From: Nageia nagi
Lineage: Eukaryota; Pinophyta
Direction of reading: 5' to 3'
Length of the DNA stretch: 64,000 nt
Assembly: GCA_050084985.1 (NCBI GenBank)
Contig: JBITNC010000002.1
Span: 3,472,001 to 3,536,000 of the forward strand
Below are positions 61,343 through 64,000 of the stretch, piece by piece. The notes under the pieces were generated by a model that had not been told where the DNA came from, ran no database searches, and saw only the letters and a program-made list of their open reading frames with translations. Within the stretch, counting starts at the first letter, position 1. Every line of letters begins with the position of its first letter. A program made the position numbers and the translations under genes.

Positions 61343-62578
61343 TAGTAGTGAAAGTATATCTGAGATTATGTTTTGTGTTGCACTAGCAAGTCAAGTAATC
61401 ATAATTTGGTTTTATATCATTTGCTTCCTATTCCAAATAGACCTTGGGATAGCATTTATATGGACTTTTTGGGAGGATTAACTTTATCCAATAAGTGGAA
61501 TGGTTACTTATTTGTTGTGGTGGATAGGTTTAGTAAGATGTGTATCTTAATTCCATGCAAGAAGATTCTTACTAGATAAGATTAAGTAAACCTTTTCTTT
61601 TTTTAGGTCTTGGTACATTTTGGTTTTCCTACTTCTATTATTTTAGATAGGGATAGTAGATTTTTAAGAAAGTTTTGGACTATCTTATGGGAGAAAATGG
61701 ATACCAAGATGAAGAGGAGTACTATCTTTCATCCTAAAAATGATGGACAGACTGAGGTAGTGAATAGAAAACTAGTATAGTTATTACATAAGTATTTTGG
61801 TATGCATCCTAAAATTTGGGATGAGAATCTTATGTATATCTAATATTCCTATAACAAAGCTATGCATACTTATATTACTACATCTCCATTTGAAGCATGT
61901 TTTGGGTATCTTCCACCATCACCGTTTGACTATATTTTTGGGTAATAAAAATATCTAAATGATTCAATTGTAAAGGAAGCAGATAATTGCAAGAGGTTCA
62001 TTGAGAAGATCCAGTAGGTTCACCTTAAGGTTTAGGAATAACTTAAGACTAGATAATTAAAGTACAAGATGAGACATTATCAGCATCATGTTGATCACAA
62101 GTTTCAAGTTGAGGATCATTTTTGGATTCATCCCAATAAAGAGAAACTATAATAAATAGGTAAGATTAAGTTGAAACCAATTAGATATGTATCATTCAAT
62201 ATTTGGGAGCAATTTAGAGAGAATAACTTCAAGCTAAATTTTCCTACTTATATGAATATCTATTCACTTGTTAATGTGTAGAACTTAAAGTTATTTAAGC
62301 CTTCAATGATGACTAAAGTACAAATTGAGGAAGGTCAGGTATTACCATCTATTGATTACTTAGCTCCTAGTACAATGGATATGTTGAAGGAAGACTCTAT
62401 TTTGTAAAACTAGATTTGAACAACAAGGAGTGAAAAATAAGAAATTTACTTGGTCATGTTGAAGGGATAGTTACCCAGAAAGGTCAAATGGTATGATAAA
62501 GATAAGGTGGGGGAATTATTTCCTAATTTGATTGAAAAATGAGCATTTGTGGGACCAAACACCTACCCATTGGGGAGG

Positions 62579-64000
62579 TGTGATCCAAAGATCAGATTGT
62601 GAGTGTGGATTTTATTAGAGTTCCTTATGATGAAATTTGATATTTATTTAATGTTCATTTGGTGTTATTTTATATTTTATAATATTAATACAAGTTATTG
62701 ATTACATTTTGAGCATTTTCATGAGTTGTCACATGTTATAAGGTCTATTATGCTCTTTACTGTGATTTGGTTTTTGCTAATGTTATCATATATTATGATC
62801 TGGGGAATGCATCATCACTATGTGACGTATCTTATGTTTATGTCATTTACCTTAAAATGTGGTATTCAATGTTAAGGGATTTTCCAAAGTGTGGAATAGG
62901 TGATTCTAATGTCATCAACTTTGTGACATGATATTTAATATTAAAGGATTTATTGGAGTGTAGCATAGATGATGCTAATATCATCAACTTCATGACATGA
63001 TGTTCAATATTAAGGGATTTATCAAAGTGCAACATAGGTGATGCTAATATCATCAACTTTGTAGATTATTTTTTAGTGTTAATGGCTTTATTAAAGTGAG
63101 GTATAGGTGATGTTGATATCATCAACTTTATGGTGCAGTATTTAATTATAAGGGTTTGCTAGAGTGCAGCATAGGTGATGTTGATGTCATCAGCTTCCCA
63201 ACACAGCATCTAGAGGTTTGAGCTTGTTAGAGTGCAATATGTTAGTGCTAACATCATCAATTTATGGTGTAATATCATTGATGATTATCTAGGCTTGAAA
63301 AATCATGATACAGTTACATAGGTAAAGACCTAATCATTATTTTTGTATCATGATATTGCATACATGATTTTGAGTGCATCAATAATAAATAGTCCATCAA
63401 GGAAGGAATTTGTATTTGAAGACCCATGTATGCTATAAGCATCTGTTGATTACAGGTCACCTATCGAGATTAGAATATGTTATCACATAAGCATCTATTA
63501 TTCATCTTTCATTATATAGTAGGATAAGCTTATCATATTATTTTTATTTTTTATTATTAGGAAACTAGATTACAAAGGCTAATTCATAGGGAGCATAGCA
63601 TTGACACTACCCATGGTATTCATGCTTCTTAGGCATTTGCACTACTCTGCAAATCTATCCTCTCTACTAAGTCTTGCTCACCAAGGTTCCACCCCAATCA
63701 TAAGTTAGGTTTAAGCATACAAATGATCATCCAGGTAAGGTAATAGGTATTTATCTCTTAATCCATCTCTCATAAGTTGTGAATGTGATCCAATAGTTAA
63801 AGTATCATAATTGTTCATTTATATTTTGAATACTTTAGATTAATGCATATTGTGTATACATAATTATTTCATAGGATATGCAAGTTCATTCCAATATAAA
63901 TCTTTTATATATTAAGTATATGTTTATGCTCAATTAATTACATAAGGTTAATTTTAATCATCTACATGGGTCATAAGATATCTCTATGGGAGTATGAGGG
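62579..64000 (+). repeat. 3' LTR of the second gypsy element (start)
   Basis: CCCATTGGGGAGG (polypurine tract) is followed by TGTGATCCAAAGATC at 62579, the same arrangement as at 34783. It is non-coding and contains a 69-bp tandem array. AGGTAAGGTAATAGGTATTTATC at about 63733 resembles about 26205. The right end is not seen; the LTR may stop before or beyond the window edge. Confidence 0.55.
62855..63275. repeat. 69-bp tandem array, about six copies
   Basis: The unit contains GGTGATGCTAATATCATCAAC, TTTGTGACATGAT, TTAATATTAAGGG and TTTATCAAAGTG. Copies are diverged but in register for about 420 bp; because 69 is a multiple of three, an accidental minus-strand frame repeats every 23 residues. 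It lies in the gypsy 3' LTR. Confidence 0.85.

Larger units (their letters stand above)
59280..62578 (+). mobile_element. Second chromovirus-like gypsy pol remnant
   Basis: RT thumb and RNase H run at about 59280-59900 (RQLNIDPKKV, QSFLGVVQYLRKFIYEFS, NASEYAMGVILM). The zinc region at about 60060-60245 (SIVNHLGVEKT, LQSNVY) is cut by the TIR element at 60248-61342. It resumes at about 61352 with YVLCCTSKSSNHNLVLYH. Integrase follows at about 61440-61960 (MDFLGGLT, VVVDRFSKMCILIPCKK, VHFGFPTSII, MDTKMKRS, DGQTEVVNRKL). A chromodomain-like end (YLVMLKG..PRKVKWYDKDKV) lies near 62430-62540. Same family as 30639-34782, with similar protein sequence in every domain. Many stops. Confidence 0.87.

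Noticed and set aside
62847-63056. Minus-strand frame with a 23-residue protein repeat
   Set aside because: The repeat is in the DNA (69-bp array, a multiple of three), not a sign of a repeat protein. Nor is it a CRISPR: units are contiguous, diverged and without unique spacers.

Overview
This is plant nuclear DNA: AT-rich, CpG-poor and mostly decayed LTR retrotransposons, with two spliced plant pectate lyase genes. The old, nested Ty1-copia and Ty3-gypsy remains (full of stops and frameshifts, LTR pairs visibly diverged) suggest a seed plant with a very large genome. A gymnosperm is plausible, but the sequence alone does not name the species.

Only two genes look intact. Both encode secreted, Ca2+-dependent pectate lyases (polysaccharide lyase family 1), both lie on the minus strand, and their start codons are about 30 kb apart. 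Gene 1 (12003 to 10247) has four exons and 433 residues. Gene 2 (42146 to 40013) has four exons and 409 residues. All splice sites are GT-AG, catalytic and Ca2+-binding residues are present, and each gene has a TATAAG box about 110 nt before the first ATG. They share their last two intron positions and differ in the first. A CpG-rich stretch upstream of gene 1 has seven ACGT cores, two inside G-box palindromes.

Layout: 1-8340, minus-strand copia remains inside a 3.7-kb tandem duplication; 10.2-12.9 kb, pectate lyase gene 1 and its upstream region; 14.9-18.3 kb, a decayed unknown reading frame and a gypsy pol remnant split by a 472-bp solo LTR with GCATC target duplications; 18.9-23.5 kb, a complete but dead copia element with both LTRs; 23.6-26.5 kb, LTR-like DNA with a short tandem repeat; 27.1-28.9 kb, a minus-strand gypsy pol remnant; 28.9-30.6 kb, a small LTR element whose interior encodes neither Gag nor Pol motifs; 30.6-34.8 kb, a chromovirus-like gypsy pol interrupted by a copia-type LTR; 38.0-38.5 kb, an inverted-repeat element holding a tRNA-like sequence; 38.6-39.2 kb, copia integrase; 40.0-42.3 kb, pectate lyase gene 2; 46.1-52.1 kb, a 6.1-kb LTR element with ATTAT target duplications and nested repeats; 52.1-64 kb, gypsy LTR/gag sequence present twice, a copia RNase H fragment, and a second chromovirus pol interrupted by a 1.1-kb TIR element that carries a piece of a PPR gene.

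The two lyases would act in the cell wall on demethylated pectin; the rest is repeat sediment around them. I saw no convincing new biological system. The best leads are the PPR-carrying TIR element, the small LTR element with an unknown reading frame, the tRNA-like/TIR element, and the intron difference between the two lyases.
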